Shown here: piece by piece, positions 46,527 through 56,095 of the stretch
How the letters are laid out: the number at the start of each line of letters is the position of its first letter
Position numbering within the stretch: the first letter of the stretch is position 1
Made by a program: the position numbers and the translations under genes
The notes under the pieces: generated by a model
Database searches by the model: none
Told to the model about the DNA's origin: nothing
Seen by the model: the letters and a program-made list of their open reading frames with translations, nothing else
Assembly: GCF_015100155.1 (NCBI RefSeq)
Contig: NZ_JACKZA010000001.1
Location: forward strand, 124,001 to 188,000
Direction of reading: 5' to 3'
From: Acidithiobacillus sp. HP-2
GTDB taxonomy: Bacteria > Pseudomonadota > Gammaproteobacteria > Acidithiobacillales > Acidithiobacillaceae
Length of the DNA: 64,000 nt

Positions 46527-47567
46527 TTATTCAACTACCGCAGGCTCCACCACATCATCCGTAAATGCCAGCGGATTACCGGCTGCAACAGCACGGACCT
46601 GTTGCTCGATTCTGGTGGCCAGTTCCTTGTGCTCCTTGAGATACTGACGGGCATTATCCTTACCCTGACCAATACGTTCACCCTGATAGGAATACCAGGC
46701 TCCACTTTTTTCAACAATATCAAACTTGACGCCCAGGTCCACCAGCTCCGAAAGGCGGGAAATCCCCTCGCCGTAATAAATGGCAAACTCGGCTTCGCGG
46801 AAAGGTGGTGCCACCTTGTTTTTGACGACTTTGACCCGGGTATCATTCCCCATGACCTCGTCACCTTTTTTAATGGCACCAATCCGGCGAATGTCGAGGC
46901 GCACAGAAGCATAGAATTTCAGGGCATTACCCCCGGTTGTGGTTTCCGGACTGCCATACATGACCCCGATTTTCATGCGAATCTGATTGATGAAAATCAC
47001 CAGGGTATTGGTTCGGGAGATATTGGCAGTGAGCTTGCGCAGGGCCTGACTCATCAAACGAGCCTGCAGGCCGACGTGCGAGTCGCCCATATCGCCTTCA
47101 ATTTCTGCCTTGGGGGTAAGGGCAGCTACCGAGTCCACCACAATCAGGTCCACGGCGCCGGAACGCACCAGCATGTCGGCAATTTCCAGGGCCTGTTCGC
47201 CGGTATCTGGCTGGGAAACCAGCAGATTTTCCAGATCAACCCCAAGCTTGTGGGCATAGCCGGGATCCAGGGCATGTTCGGCATCAATAAAAGCGGCAGT
47301 GCCTCCAGCTTGCTGACAACTGGCAATGGCGTGCAGAGTCAGCGTGGTTTTACCGGAAGATTCGGGTCCGTAAATTTCGACCACGCGTCCCCGGGGCAGA
47401 CCGCCAACACCCAAAGCCAAATCCAGACCCAAAGAGCCGGTGGAATAAACGGCAATATCCTTGATGGCGTTGTGGTCACCCAGGCGCATCACCGCACCTT
47501 TACCAAACTGCTTGTCAATCTGGGACAAAGCGGCCGAGAGGGCCTTGCTGCGTTGATCATCCATCAT
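46527..47567 (-). CDS. recA: Recombinase RecA
   Basis: A 346-residue RecA that forms filaments on single-stranded DNA for recombination and SOS signalling. Walker A is GPESSGKTT near residue 68, Walker [11 protein letters not shown], and the DNA-binding loop L2 region [20 protein letters not shown] is intact. Two adjacent ATGs (47567 and 47564) follow AAGGACAAC; the first gives the usual length. A longer frame to 47669 lacks homology to RecA. A likely promoter lies at 47685-47713. No LexA-type box of the E. coli form is visible in the upstream region. Confidence 0.98.
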   Translation of the reverse strand: MMDDQRSKALSAALSQIDKQFGKGAVMRLGDHNAIKDIAVYSTGSLGLDLALGVGGLPRGRVVEIYGPESSGKTTLTLHAIASCQQAGGTAAFIDAEHALDPGYAHKLGVDLENLLVSQPDTGEQALEIADMLVRSGAVDLIVVDSVAALTPKAEIEGDMGDSHVGLQARLMSQALRKLTANISRTNTLVIFINQIRMKIGVMYGSPETTTGGNALKFYASVRLDIRRIGAIKKGDEVMGNDTRVKVVKNKVAPPFREAEFAIYYGEGISRLSELVDLGVKFDIVEKSGAWYSYQGERIGQGKDNARQYLKEHKELATRIEQQVRAVAAGNPLAFTDDVVEPAVVE

Positions 47568-47684
47568 GTTGTCCTTTTCTGAATTGAGAAGAGTATTCCA
47601 CTCGGGCATAACCCGTTTTTGCAGCGGCCTGCTCCAGGCATCCGGGTATTGACCGACCCGATTATTCAATCTACGTTTCCGGGC

Positions 47685-47713
47685 ATTCTACCTGAGCAAC
47701 TGGAATGGGCAAA
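47685..47713 (-). promoter_or_regulatory. Likely recA promoter
   Basis: On the minus strand TAGAAT (47690-47685) is preceded, with a 17-nt spacer, by TTTGCC (47713-47708; shifted by one, TTGCCC with 16 nt). The start would be about 110 nt upstream of the recA ATG, giving a leader that includes an early open frame. Confidence 0.45.
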
Positions 47714-47732
47714 GACGCCCGGGATAAATCTT

Positions 47733-48578
47733 TCATCCACACAGCAAACTCAGCAAACCACCCAACGCCACCGATCCGGATGCATACTGTACGTTCCAGC
47801 GATCGCCACGAAAATGGCAGGTTCGGACCTGCTGTTGACCATTGCGCTGACCCCAGGCAATACACACGGTACCAACCGGCTTGCCCGACACTGCCCCGCC
47901 AGGTCCGGCGATACCCGTAATCGCCGCGCCCAAATCGGCTTCCCGCAAGAGACCATTGAGCATTTCCAGAGCTGTTTCTTCGGATACCGCCCCATAGCGC
48001 ATCAGGGTTTTTGCCTGCACCCCAAGAAAGTGGCGCTTGGCGGTGTTGCTATAGGTCACTATACCGTGCTGCAAAAGCGCCGATGATCCGGATAAAGCGG
48101 TAATCCGGGCTGCGAGGCCGCCACCGGTGCAGGACTCAGCCAGGGCTAAACGCGGCCCACCCGCTTTGGGGCAATGTTGCAACAGCGCCCATTCTGGTGG
48201 CGCCATGGATAAATCGAAAGCGTCCGGCGTTTTTTCCTGAAGCCAGAATTCACCGGGTAAAATTTCTGTGCCCTGACTCTGATCGGTAAAGCGACTGAAA
48301 CTTTGTGGACAAGGCGGCAAATAATGCTCCGCCCAATTGCGCAGACCCAGCCAGTCGCCAGCCGGGACCAAGGCATGCTGCGGAATGACTTTCCAGGCAT
48401 CGGCGTTGACAAAAGCGCCGAGGCCCAGTGCCGTGCCCTCTATATCCGGCAGGACTGCTGTCAGCTCGATGCGCGCACGCACTCCACTCATTGCGGCCCA
48501 GGCTTCCAGGCGCTGAGCGTCGGGCAACACCGCTGGCCGCATGGGCAGAAAAATATGCAGTAATTCGCCGCTGTTCAT
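47733..48578 (-). CDS. cinA: CinA-type nicotinamide-nucleotide amidohydrolase with atypical N-terminal domain
   Basis: A 281-residue protein. The C-terminal half (from about residue 137) is the CinA/PncC amidohydrolase: RLALAESCTGGGLAARITAL, the SSALLQHGIVTYSN block, and TGIAGPGGAVSGKPVGTV. It deamidates NMN in pyridine nucleotide recycling. The first 130 residues do not show the molybdopterin-binding/ADP-ribose pyrophosphatase domain of standard CinA; they look like a degenerate or unrelated domain. The ATG at 48578 overlaps the pgpA stop (ATGA). Position between pgpA and recA is as in related genomes. Confidence 0.85.
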   Translation of the reverse strand: MNSGELLHIFLPMRPAVLPDAQRLEAWAAMSGVRARIELTAVLPDIEGTALGLGAFVNADAWKVIPQHALVPAGDWLGLRNWAEHYLPPCPQSFSRFTDQSQGTEILPGEFWLQEKTPDAFDLSMAPPEWALLQHCPKAGGPRLALAESCTGGGLAARITALSGSSALLQHGIVTYSNTAKRHFLGVQAKTLMRYGAVSEETALEMLNGLLREADLGAAITGIAGPGGAVSGKPVGTVCIAWGQRNGQQQVRTCHFRGDRWNVQYASGSVALGGLLSLLCG

Positions 48579-49063
48579 AACCAGCCCATCGCTCGCAGCC
48601 CCTGTAAAATCAGCCAAGCCGGAATCGCTGCCGCCATGTCATCCAGCATAATGCCCGTTCCACCATGAATATGTCGATCCAACCAGGAAATAGGCCAGGG
48701 TTTGAGCATATCGAAAAAACGGAACAGCAAAAAACCGATGCCCAAGGCTGCCCAACTGAACGGTATCCAGTACAGGGTCATCAACAGCCCCACCCATTCA
48801 TCCCAGACAATGGCGGGTGGGTCAAGGGCACGCTTGCCGGCTGCACCATGACGCAGGTCTTCGGCAGTCTGACCACAAAGCCAGGGCCCAACGGCGATCA
48901 TGATGAATATGACAGCAGCATATATCCAGAGATTGTGCAGTGCCAAAACCAGCAGCAGGTAAAGCGGAACAGCAGCAATGGTACCCATGGTTCCCGGAAG
49001 GATGGGCGCAAGACCACTGCCGCCACCAAAGGCCAGCCAGTGATACCAGGGCCTAGAAAACAT
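48575..49063 (-). CDS. pgpA: Phosphatidylglycerophosphatase A
   Basis: A 162-residue membrane enzyme that removes a phosphate from phosphatidylglycerol phosphate in phospholipid synthesis. Family blocks FGGGSGLAPILPGTMGTIAA near residue 13, DPPAIVWDEWVGLL near 85 and the C-terminal HGGTGIMLDDMAAAIPAW are all present; the aspartates bind Mg2+. It has four hydrophobic segments. Its ATG overlaps the thiL end by 11 nt, and its stop overlaps cinA. Confidence 0.95.
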   Translation of the reverse strand: MFSRPWYHWLAFGGGSGLAPILPGTMGTIAAVPLYLLLVLALHNLWIYAAVIFIMIAVGPWLCGQTAEDLRHGAAGKRALDPPAIVWDEWVGLLMTLYWIPFSWAALGIGFLLFRFFDMLKPWPISWLDRHIHGGTGIMLDDMAAAIPAWLILQGLRAMGWL

Positions 49064-50075
49064 GCTGATGGCCCCTTATGTCCGGCAGCGCCAAAGGCTG
49101 CTCCTGCCAGTAAACATCTACAGGCTCAGTGGCTTGCAGGTCTGCTGGCAAAATCTGTCCCACTGCCGTTATTGGCAAAGCACATCTATGCGCGATATTC
49201 ATCAATGATGGGGTCAGTGACGGCGGAGCACAAAAAATAAGTTCATAATCATCTCCTCCGGTCAGAGGCCAGCGTTGAAGGCGCGCCAAGTCATGATCAA
49301 TGCATGCACCCAGGCTCTGACTGAGGGGTAAATGCTCCAGATCAACCCGTGCCCGCAGCCCGGAGGCCTTGAGAATATGACTGAGATCAGCCAGAAAACC
49401 ATCAGAACAGTCCATAGCGCAGGCCACTCCAGCAGCCTGCGCCGCCCGGCCAAAGTCCAGACGCGGGAGCGGACGCAAGCGCCGGGCTTCCAGTACCAGA
49501 GCCTGAGCCGCCGAACAGACAAAATCATAGCCTGGCAGACCACGTGCCACAAAAGCCAGATCGAGGGCGGCGGCTGCATCCCCCAGCGTGCCGGTAACCC
49601 AGATCAGATCACCGGGACGGGCGGCATCGCGCCGCATGATACCCTGCTCCGCTACGCCCAATACGGTAACAGTCAAAGTCAGCGGGCCATCTGTTGCTAC
49701 CGTATCGCCGCCTACCAGCGCCACGCCGGCGCTTTCAGCCAGCATACGCCAGCCCTCGGCAAATGCTTGCAACCAGTATGAATAGCCTTCAGCACGCACT
49801 GGTAAAGCCAGACTGAGCAGGCACCAACGCGGCTGCGCACCCATGGCGGCCAGATCGCTGAGATTCACCGCCAAGGCTTTCCAACCCAAATCAGCAGGAT
49901 CCACATCGGCGAAAAAATGGCGTCCGGCAACCAGCGTATCCATGCTGGTCACCAGAGACTGTCCCGCCGGATCCAGCCAGGCTGCGTCATCCCCCATTCC
50001 CAGCAGCACATCCTTACCGCCGCCGCCCAGTCTGCTTTGCAACTGTTCGATGAGTGCAAACTCTCCAACCGCCAT
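49053..50075 (-). CDS. thiL: Thiamine-monophosphate kinase
   Basis: A 340-residue enzyme that phosphorylates thiamine monophosphate to TPP, the last step of the pathway begun by thiC. The N-terminal FALIEQLQSRLG, the Mg-binding LLGMGDDAAWL near 29, the SMDTLVAGRHFF near 56 and GGDTVATDGPLTLTVTVLG near 118 are characteristic. The family's GDDYEL block is also present near the C terminus (GGDDYELIF). It begins the thiL-pgpA-cinA overlap chain and is divergent from gluQ-rs. No second TPP riboswitch is seen in front of it. Confidence 0.95.
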   Translation of the reverse strand: MAVGEFALIEQLQSRLGGGGKDVLLGMGDDAAWLDPAGQSLVTSMDTLVAGRHFFADVDPADLGWKALAVNLSDLAAMGAQPRWCLLSLALPVRAEGYSYWLQAFAEGWRMLAESAGVALVGGDTVATDGPLTLTVTVLGVAEQGIMRRDAARPGDLIWVTGTLGDAAAALDLAFVARGLPGYDFVCSAAQALVLEARRLRPLPRLDFGRAAQAAGVACAMDCSDGFLADLSHILKASGLRARVDLEHLPLSQSLGACIDHDLARLQRWPLTGGDDYELIFCAPPSLTPSLMNIAHRCALPITAVGQILPADLQATEPVDVYWQEQPLALPDIRGHQHVF

Positions 50076-50247
50076 GAATGCTCCGATTTTAAACTGGTTC
50101 GCGCTTAAGCAGCGCTTTCGTGATGCCGGGACTGATCACCAAGCACCGGCCTGATTGTACAGTAATCCGAGATGAACCATAGTCTGATACAATGCCTTTT
50201 GCTCCATGCCCACTGCACCAATCATGACCATTATCAGGCCACCAACA

Positions 50248-51147
50248 ATGCCCCAACCAGAGGCCCGACAAAAGCCAGTCGTGGGGCGTTTTGCCCCCTC
50301 CCCTAGCGGTCCCCTGCATGCCGGTTCGCTGATTGCAGCCATTGGCAGCTATCTCAGCGCGCGCAGTCAGCGTGGGCTTTGGCTGCTGCGTATGGAAGAT
50401 GTGGACGGGGACCGGGTGCGGCCCGGAGCTGCGGACACGATTTTGCGTCAGCTGGAAGCACTCGGCCTTGATTGGGATGGCCCAATCTGCTGGCAGTCTC
50501 AACATCATGATTATTATCAACAAGCCTTGGACCATTTGATAAAGGAAGGTGATGCCTACCCCTGCGCCTGTACCCGTCAGGAAATCCGCCAGCACGGCGG
50601 CAATTATCCCGGCACCTGCCGCCATGGACTGGCAGCAGGTCGAACAGCACGCTCCTGGCGACTGCGCGTTCCCGAACAGTTTCCCGTCTGGAAAGATCGT
50701 TTTCACGGCCTTCAGAACACGCCTCCCGAACAGGGAGATCCCGTTCTGCTCCGCGCCGATAATTATTTTGCTTATCTACTGGCTTGCGTGGTCGATGACG
50801 GCGCACAGGGCGTGAGCGAGGTCATCCGTGGTGGCGACTTACGCACGTTTACTGGAGTCCAGCGCTATTTGCAAAGCCTCCTGCACCTGCCCCGTACAGC
50901 ATATGGGCACCTGCCACTTCTCTGCAACGCCGATGGCAGCAAGCTTTCCAAAAGCAGTCAGAGCCCGGCCTGGACAGGAAACCCCGGACAAGGCTGGGAA
51001 ACAACCCTGGGCCTGCTGGGCTGGGACACCCCCGCCGAACTCCACGGCGCACCCGCTGAACAGTGGCGTAACTGGGCGCTGGCGGAGGCACGGGGCAAGA
51101 CACCATTCTGGCATCCACCGGCTACAAGCGTTACGCTGCCCCTATGA
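50248..51147 (+). CDS. gluQ: Glutamyl-Q tRNA(Asp) synthetase
   Basis: A 299-residue GluRS-like enzyme that attaches glutamate to the queuosine base of tRNA-Asp. The catalytic domain shows GRFAPSPSGPLHAGSL (HIGH-type HAGS) near residue 13 and KLSKSS (KMSKS-type) near 235; CACTRQE plus a later TCR supply zinc-binding cysteines. The anticodon-binding domain of GluRS is absent, as expected for YadB. The ATG at 50248 has AGG 9 nt upstream; ATGs at 50206 and 50224 in the same frame are alternatives without clear sites. It is divergent from thiL across 172 bp. Confidence 0.92.
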   Translation: MPQPEARQKPVVGRFAPSPSGPLHAGSLIAAIGSYLSARSQRGLWLLRMEDVDGDRVRPGAADTILRQLEALGLDWDGPICWQSQHHDYYQQALDHLIKEGDAYPCACTRQEIRQHGGNYPGTCRHGLAAGRTARSWRLRVPEQFPVWKDRFHGLQNTPPEQGDPVLLRADNYFAYLLACVVDDGAQGVSEVIRGGDLRTFTGVQRYLQSLLHLPRTAYGHLPLLCNADGSKLSKSSQSPAWTGNPGQGWETTLGLLGWDTPAELHGAPAEQWRNWALAEARGKTPFWHPPATSVTLPL

Positions 51148-51223
51148 ATATTGACCCGATAGTGGTTCTGGAGGCTTTTCTGCGACTTTGGCCTGCGCCG
51201 TCAGGACGGCTGTCGGCGCAACG

Positions 51224-51922
51224 ATGAATTTACCGGAACTGGTCCCCGCCACCCTGATTCGTCGCTACAAACGTTTCCTGGCGGACTGCGAACTCGAAAC
51301 CGGCGAGCAAATCACCATACATTGCCCCAACTCTGGAAGCATGCGCAGTTGTGCAGAACCCGGACAAACCATTCTCATTTCCCACAGCAACAACCTCAAA
51401 CGCAAACTGGCCTGGACCTGGGAGCTTTACTGGAGTGGCAGCAGCTGGGTATGCATCAATACCCAACGCCCCAATCACATTGTGGCCGAAGCCATTGTCA
51501 ACGGGCAGATTCCCGCCCTGCAGAATTATGACGAACTGCGGCGCGAAGTGCCCTATGGCAGCCATGAACGGGTAGATATCCTCTTGCAGAATCCCCAGCG
51601 TCCACCTTGCTATGTCGAAGTCAAATCCTGCACCCTGCTCGACCCTGATGGCGTCATCCGTTTTCCCGATGCGGTCAGCACCCGCGCCCTGCGCCACCTG
51701 CATGCACTCCGCGAGGTCGTAGCCAACGGTGGGCGCGCCGTCATGTTTTTTTTGATTGGCCGCGAAGATGGTCAGGGTTTTGCTCCGGCCGACCGGGTAG
51801 ACCCGGCTTATGGACAGGCGCTCCGGGAAGCGCGCAGGGCGGGTGTGGAAATACTGGCCTACCGAACCCGGGTCAGTCCTGATAAAATAGTCATTGATGC
51901 GGCAGAGCAGCTACTTTTTTAG
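51224..51922 (+). CDS. sfsA: SfsA sugar fermentation stimulation family protein
   Basis: A 232-residue protein of the SfsA family, a fold combining an OB domain and a nuclease-like domain. Its biochemical role is not settled. Blocks RRYKRFLADCEL at the N terminus, HCPNSGSMRSC near 38, and PCYVEVKSCTLLD near 125 (Glu-x-Lys of the nuclease-like motif) are conserved. The ATG at 51224 is taken because the extra 12 codons upstream are not conserved-looking. It lies 76 bp after gluQ and just before map. Confidence 0.9.
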   Translation: MNLPELVPATLIRRYKRFLADCELETGEQITIHCPNSGSMRSCAEPGQTILISHSNNLKRKLAWTWELYWSGSSWVCINTQRPNHIVAEAIVNGQIPALQNYDELRREVPYGSHERVDILLQNPQRPPCYVEVKSCTLLDPDGVIRFPDAVSTRALRHLHALREVVANGGRAVMFFLIGREDGQGFAPADRVDPAYGQALREARRAGVEILAYRTRVSPDKIVIDAAEQLLF

Positions 51923-51950
51923 CCGCTTTGAGTCGCCCCAGGAGAATTTC

Positions 51951-52760
51951 ATGTTACAACGTCGAAAAAACCCCCCTCAGGGCAACATCAAAACCCCTGA
52001 AGAAGTCGTAAAAATGCGTACTGCCGGGCATTTGACCGCCATGGTGCTCAACATGATTCGGCCTCATGTCAAAGCCGGGATCACTACCGGAGAATTGGAC
52101 CGGATTTGTCACGATTATATTGTCAACGATTTACAGGGAATTCCTGCCCCGCTGAATTATCAGCCCAGTCCGGAATATCCACCCTTCCCCAAATCGGTCT
52201 GTATTTCCCTCAACCACGTCATCTGCCACGGTATTCCCGGCGACCGGGTTTTAAAAGATGGAGATATGCTGAACATTGATGTGACGGTCATCAAGGATGG
52301 CTACCACGGCGATAGCAGTAAAATGTTTACGGTTGGCGAAGTCCCCTTGCGTTCCAGAAGGGTGATGGAAGTTGCCCACGAGGCCATGGTGCGCGGCATT
52401 GAGCAAGTCCGACCGGGCGCCACCCTGGGCGATGTCGGCCATGCAATTCAGATCTATGCTGAAGCCCAGCACTGCTCGGTGGTGCGGGAATTCTGCGGGC
52501 ATGGCATCGGCCGGGTATTTCACGATGAACCACAGGTGCTGCATTACGGCAACCCCGGCGAAGGCGTGGAGTTGGTGGCAGGGATGACGTTTACCATTGA
52601 ACCCATGATCAATGCCGGCAAACGTCACATCAAGGCGTTACCCGACGGCTGGACCATTGTCACCAAGGATCACAGTGCCTCGGCGCAATGGGAGCATACC
52701 ATTCTGGTCACCGACGACAGCTACGAGGTATTGACCCAACTCCCCGGCGATCCCATCTGA
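51951..52760 (+). CDS. map: Methionine aminopeptidase type I
   Basis: A 269-residue enzyme that removes the initiator methionine. The pita-bread fold ligands are visible: HVICHGIPGD near residue 85 (His), LNIDVTVIKDGYHGDSSKMF near 105-124 (two Asp), EFCGHGIGRVFHDEPQV near 178-195 (His), MTFTIEPMINAG (Glu) and QWEHTILVT (Glu). GGAGAATTTC precedes the ATG at 51951; the longer frame to 51894 overlaps sfsA. Its TGA is 2 nt from the glnD ATG, indicating co-transcription. Confidence 0.96.
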   Translation: MLQRRKNPPQGNIKTPEEVVKMRTAGHLTAMVLNMIRPHVKAGITTGELDRICHDYIVNDLQGIPAPLNYQPSPEYPPFPKSVCISLNHVICHGIPGDRVLKDGDMLNIDVTVIKDGYHGDSSKMFTVGEVPLRSRRVMEVAHEAMVRGIEQVRPGATLGDVGHAIQIYAEAQHCSVVREFCGHGIGRVFHDEPQVLHYGNPGEGVELVAGMTFTIEPMINAGKRHIKALPDGWTIVTKDHSASAQWEHTILVTDDSYEVLTQLPGDPI

Positions 52761-52762
52761 AC

Positions 52763-55360
52763 ATGCCCGAATTCATGGCAGGCGAGAATCTGCCGGGCGT
52801 ACCGGAAACCCTGCGTCAGGAACGGTCTGTTTTACAGAGCCGTTTCTCCCTACGGCAGAGCAGTCGTTCGCTCTTGCGCCAACACTGTGCTTTGCTGGAT
52901 AAATCCTTGCGCAAAATCTGGCGTCAGACTGCAGCAGAGCATGAACAGAGCGTAACCAGACTCAGCCTGATTGCAGTGGGAGGTTATGGGCGCGGTGCCC
53001 TGTTTCCCGGCTCGGACCTGGACCTGCTGATTCTCACACCACCCGCACTTTCGGAAGCTGAAGAGCAGTTCATTCATTTTTTTCTGACGGCGCTGTGGAA
53101 TTTGCAAATGGAAGTGGGCTCCAGTGTTCGGTCGGTTCAGGAATGTCTGGAAAAGGCGCGAGAAGATCTCAGCATTGCTAGCACGTTTCTGGAGGCCCGT
53201 TATCTTTACGGTTCGCGGGAATTATTTGATCAGCTCAAAGAAACCCTCCACGCCAATCCGCCCTGGAAACCGGAAGTTTTTTTTGCTGCCAAACTCGCCG
53301 AACAGGAAAACCGCCATGCGCGCTGTAGCGATACGGCTTTTCATCTGGAACCCAACCTGAAAGAGGGCCCTGGCGGGCTTCGCGATATTCATCAACTGCA
53401 ATGGCTGACTGGCAGCGTTTTCGGAGACAGCAGCCTGCTGTGCCTGTGCCAGAAAAACCTGGTCACCCCGAAAGAATATCGGCAACTTCTCCGGGCTCAG
53501 TCTTTTCTGACGCGCCTGCGCATCACCCTGCACTATGCCACCGGCCGCCATGAAGACCGCTTGCGCCTGGAGCAGCAACGCCAACTCGCCGAGGTACTGG
53601 GTTACCAGGAGCATCCCGGCCGCAGTCCGGTTGAACAGCTCATGCAAAAGCTTTATCGCGCCTTTGCCGACATTATGCGTATTGCTGCCATTGCTCAGGA
53701 AAATATTGCCCTGTACCTGGCTGATCAGGGCAGCCTGAGCAAAGATTCGGCTCAACCTGTCCGGAACCTAGTGCCCCTTCCCCAGGCAGATGATCCGCAA
53801 TTATTGCAGAAAATATTACGCCTGTTTCGCGAGCTGGCCGAGAACCCACAGATCATTTCTCTGGATGCCTTGACCCAACGCGCGCTTTATAAGTTGCGCA
53901 GTAACATACAGGCCCGCAATCTTGAACAGGATCCCATCGCCAGAAATGAATTCCTGGCGCTGCTGGCGCAAGCAGATGGCGCTTATGACAGCCTGAAAAT
54001 CATGCATCAATGTGGCATCCTCGGGCGGCTGATTCCAGCTTTTGAACGCATTACCGGCCGCATTCAGCATGACCTGTTTCACGTATACACCGTCGATCAG
54101 CACACCCTGTTTCTGCTGCGTAACATCGGACTGCTTCATAAGCAGGAAGAAACCCGGATGTCTGTACTCAAACAGGCCTGGGCACAAGTGGATAAACCGG
54201 AACTGCTGGTTCTGGCCGGGTTATTTCATGATATTGGCAAGGGCCGGGGCGGCGATCATTCCCAAATTGGTGCTCAGGAGGCACGACGTTTTGCCCGACG
54301 CCTGCAGCTGTCAGCCAGGGACACGGAACTGATCATCTGGCTGGTGGAGCAGCACCTGCAGATGAGTACGGTCTCCCAACGCCGTGACCTGGAAGATCCT
54401 CAGGTCATCCGGGATTTTGCCAGAATGGTCGGTGATGAACGGCATCTGGCCTACTTGCTGTTACTGACCGTAGCAGACATGCGTGCCACCAATCCGGACC
54501 TCTGGAACGACTGGAAAGGCTTGTTGCTCAGCACCCTGTATCGCGCTACGGCTACCGAACTGCAGCAGGAAGATCGCAGCCGTCAGGACCTGCCTCACAT
54601 TGTCCGGGATCGTCAGGAAAACGCGTTGCAATGCCTGACGCAGGAAGAGCAAATCCGCGCCAGAGTATTCTGGCAGCATTTATCGGGGGCCTATTTTTCG
54701 CGTTACAGCGAAAATGAACTGTTATGGCACATTCAGCAGATTCTCGCCCATAAAAGTCGTAAAACCCTGGTAGCGGTGCGCGCCCACCAGCCTGAGGGCA
54801 GCGAAATCCTGATTTATGGTCCTGACCGTCCCGGTCTGTTTCAGCAAATTACTGGCGCCCTGGATCGCCAGTCCCTCAACATCATCGACGCGCGCATTGA
54901 TACCAGTGAAGATGGTCGAGCCATTGACACCTTTCTGGTCATTGACAACAGTCACGCCTTTGCACGAACCGAGCAGGCCGACCAGGATCTTGCGGTGCGG
55001 CTGCGCGCCATTATCGAAGGAGAAACCGAAAGCAAGCCACATTTTGGTCTGCGCCACCGCGACCCACGCCATCGTTTTTTTGCCCAGCGTCCTGCTGAAA
55101 TCCGTGTGGATAACCACGCCCTCTCCCGCTATACCCTGCTGGAAGTGCGTGCGGCCGATCATCTTGGGCTGCTTTATCGGGTAGGTGAGGTATTACGCGC
55201 CTTACAGCTGAATATTCATGGAGCCAAGGTGTCTACATTTGGTGAGCGGGTTGAAGATACCTTTTTTATTCTCAATGAAAGGGGTCGACAATTAACTGAA
55301 ACCCAAAGCAAAAAACTTACTGGCACGCTGGACGAAATGCTGAATGGACAAACGCACTGA
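52763..55360 (+). CDS. glnD: PII uridylyltransferase/uridylyl-removing enzyme GlnD
   Basis: An 865-residue bifunctional nitrogen sensor that uridylylates PII when glutamine is low and removes UMP when it is high. The nucleotidyltransferase core is GGYGRGALFPGSDLDLLIL at about residues 73-91 with its metal aspartates. The HD domain for UMP removal shows AGLFHDIGKGRGGDHS near 489. Two ACT domains at the C terminus (LIYGPDRPGLFQQITGALDR and LLEVRAADHLGLLYRVGEVL) bind glutamine. It follows map directly, so nitrogen control is tied to this operon. Confidence 0.96.
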   Translation: MPEFMAGENLPGVPETLRQERSVLQSRFSLRQSSRSLLRQHCALLDKSLRKIWRQTAAEHEQSVTRLSLIAVGGYGRGALFPGSDLDLLILTPPALSEAEEQFIHFFLTALWNLQMEVGSSVRSVQECLEKAREDLSIASTFLEARYLYGSRELFDQLKETLHANPPWKPEVFFAAKLAEQENRHARCSDTAFHLEPNLKEGPGGLRDIHQLQWLTGSVFGDSSLLCLCQKNLVTPKEYRQLLRAQSFLTRLRITLHYATGRHEDRLRLEQQRQLAEVLGYQEHPGRSPVEQLMQKLYRAFADIMRIAAIAQENIALYLADQGSLSKDSAQPVRNLVPLPQADDPQLLQKILRLFRELAENPQIISLDALTQRALYKLRSNIQARNLEQDPIARNEFLALLAQADGAYDSLKIMHQCGILGRLIPAFERITGRIQHDLFHVYTVDQHTLFLLRNIGLLHKQEETRMSVLKQAWAQVDKPELLVLAGLFHDIGKGRGGDHSQIGAQEARRFARRLQLSARDTELIIWLVEQHLQMSTVSQRRDLEDPQVIRDFARMVGDERHLAYLLLLTVADMRATNPDLWNDWKGLLLSTLYRATATELQQEDRSRQDLPHIVRDRQENALQCLTQEEQIRARVFWQHLSGAYFSRYSENELLWHIQQILAHKSRKTLVAVRAHQPEGSEILIYGPDRPGLFQQITGALDRQSLNIIDARIDTSEDGRAIDTFLVIDNSHAFARTEQADQDLAVRLRAIIEGETESKPHFGLRHRDPRHRFFAQRPAEIRVDNHALSRYTLLEVRAADHLGLLYRVGEVLRALQLNIHGAKVSTFGERVEDTFFILNERGRQLTETQSKKLTGTLDEMLNGQTH

Positions 55361-55392
55361 ATGACTTTTTCTCATAATAAAGGCAGAGTTAC

Positions 55393-56052
55393 ATGTGGGA
55401 TTTTCTGATTCCCAAAGCAGACCGCCGTCGCGATCGTACTTTGGCGCTGGCAGCTATTATCCGTAGCGCCCTGTTGGTACAGAACATTGCCCGCAATGGT
55501 GAACAACCGGGGCCACTATTGGCTACCTGTATTCACAGCATTCTGTCCCTGGATAGTGCCAGCACTCGTCAGGCACTGGGAGACATCCAGAGTTTACGAC
55601 AGGCACTGGCCCTGCTCTGCCCGCTCCTGCAACGCGGCCCCGCCAATGCCCAGGAAGCCGAACTGCTGCGCTATGCCATGGCGATGAGCAGCCTGAGTAA
55701 ACGCCTGTTAAAAAATGCGGCCGCTTCACAGCGCGTGCATGAAGGTATTCAGCAGGCCAAGCGGCAAATTCAGCATTTTGGTGATCCGCTGCAGAGCAGC
55801 GTCATTGCCGGTCTGGCCCAAACCTACACGGAAGCTATTGGCACCTTGCGCCCGCGCATTATCGTCAGCGGTGACAGCCGCTATTTAAGTGACGCTGACG
55901 ATGCCGCCCGTATCCGCACGCTCCTGCTCAGCGGTATTCGCGCTGCCGTACTCTGGCGGCAGGCGGGTGGTCACATTCCTGGAAGCCTGCTCGAACGTCG
56001 GGGTATTTGTCAGGAAGCCGAAGAATTGCTTTCTACGAACAATTCATGCTGA
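55393..56052 (+). CDS. hflD: HflD homolog
   Basis: A 219-residue all-alpha protein of the HflD (DUF489) family. In E. coli HflD lies beside mnmA and purB and affects phage lambda lysogeny by binding CII; its normal job is not well defined. Recognisable features are the Ala/Leu-rich helices AIIRSALLVQNIARNG near residue 21 and the C-terminal IRTLLLSGIRAAVLWRQAGG near 176. AAAGG lies 10 nt before the ATG. It follows glnD by 32 nt. The call depends on overall similarity. Confidence 0.82.
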   Translation: MWDFLIPKADRRRDRTLALAAIIRSALLVQNIARNGEQPGPLLATCIHSILSLDSASTRQALGDIQSLRQALALLCPLLQRGPANAQEAELLRYAMAMSSLSKRLLKNAAASQRVHEGIQQAKRQIQHFGDPLQSSVIAGLAQTYTEAIGTLRPRIIVSGDSRYLSDADDAARIRTLLLSGIRAAVLWRQAGGHIPGSLLERRGICQEAEELLSTNNSC

Positions 56053-56095
56053 AACCCTGCAACTCGCAGCAGCGGTCAGGTTCTGAGCATCCGAA

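Noticed and set aside
46311-47582. A 423-codon open frame on the plus strand opposite recA and recX
   Set aside because: It is an antisense shadow of the strongly coding recA/recX genes; its product has no recognisable motifs and no ribosome binding site.
47568-47732. LexA-type SOS box upstream of recA
   Set aside because: No CTG-N10-CAG dyad of the E. coli form could be found; other LexA motifs cannot be excluded without a search.
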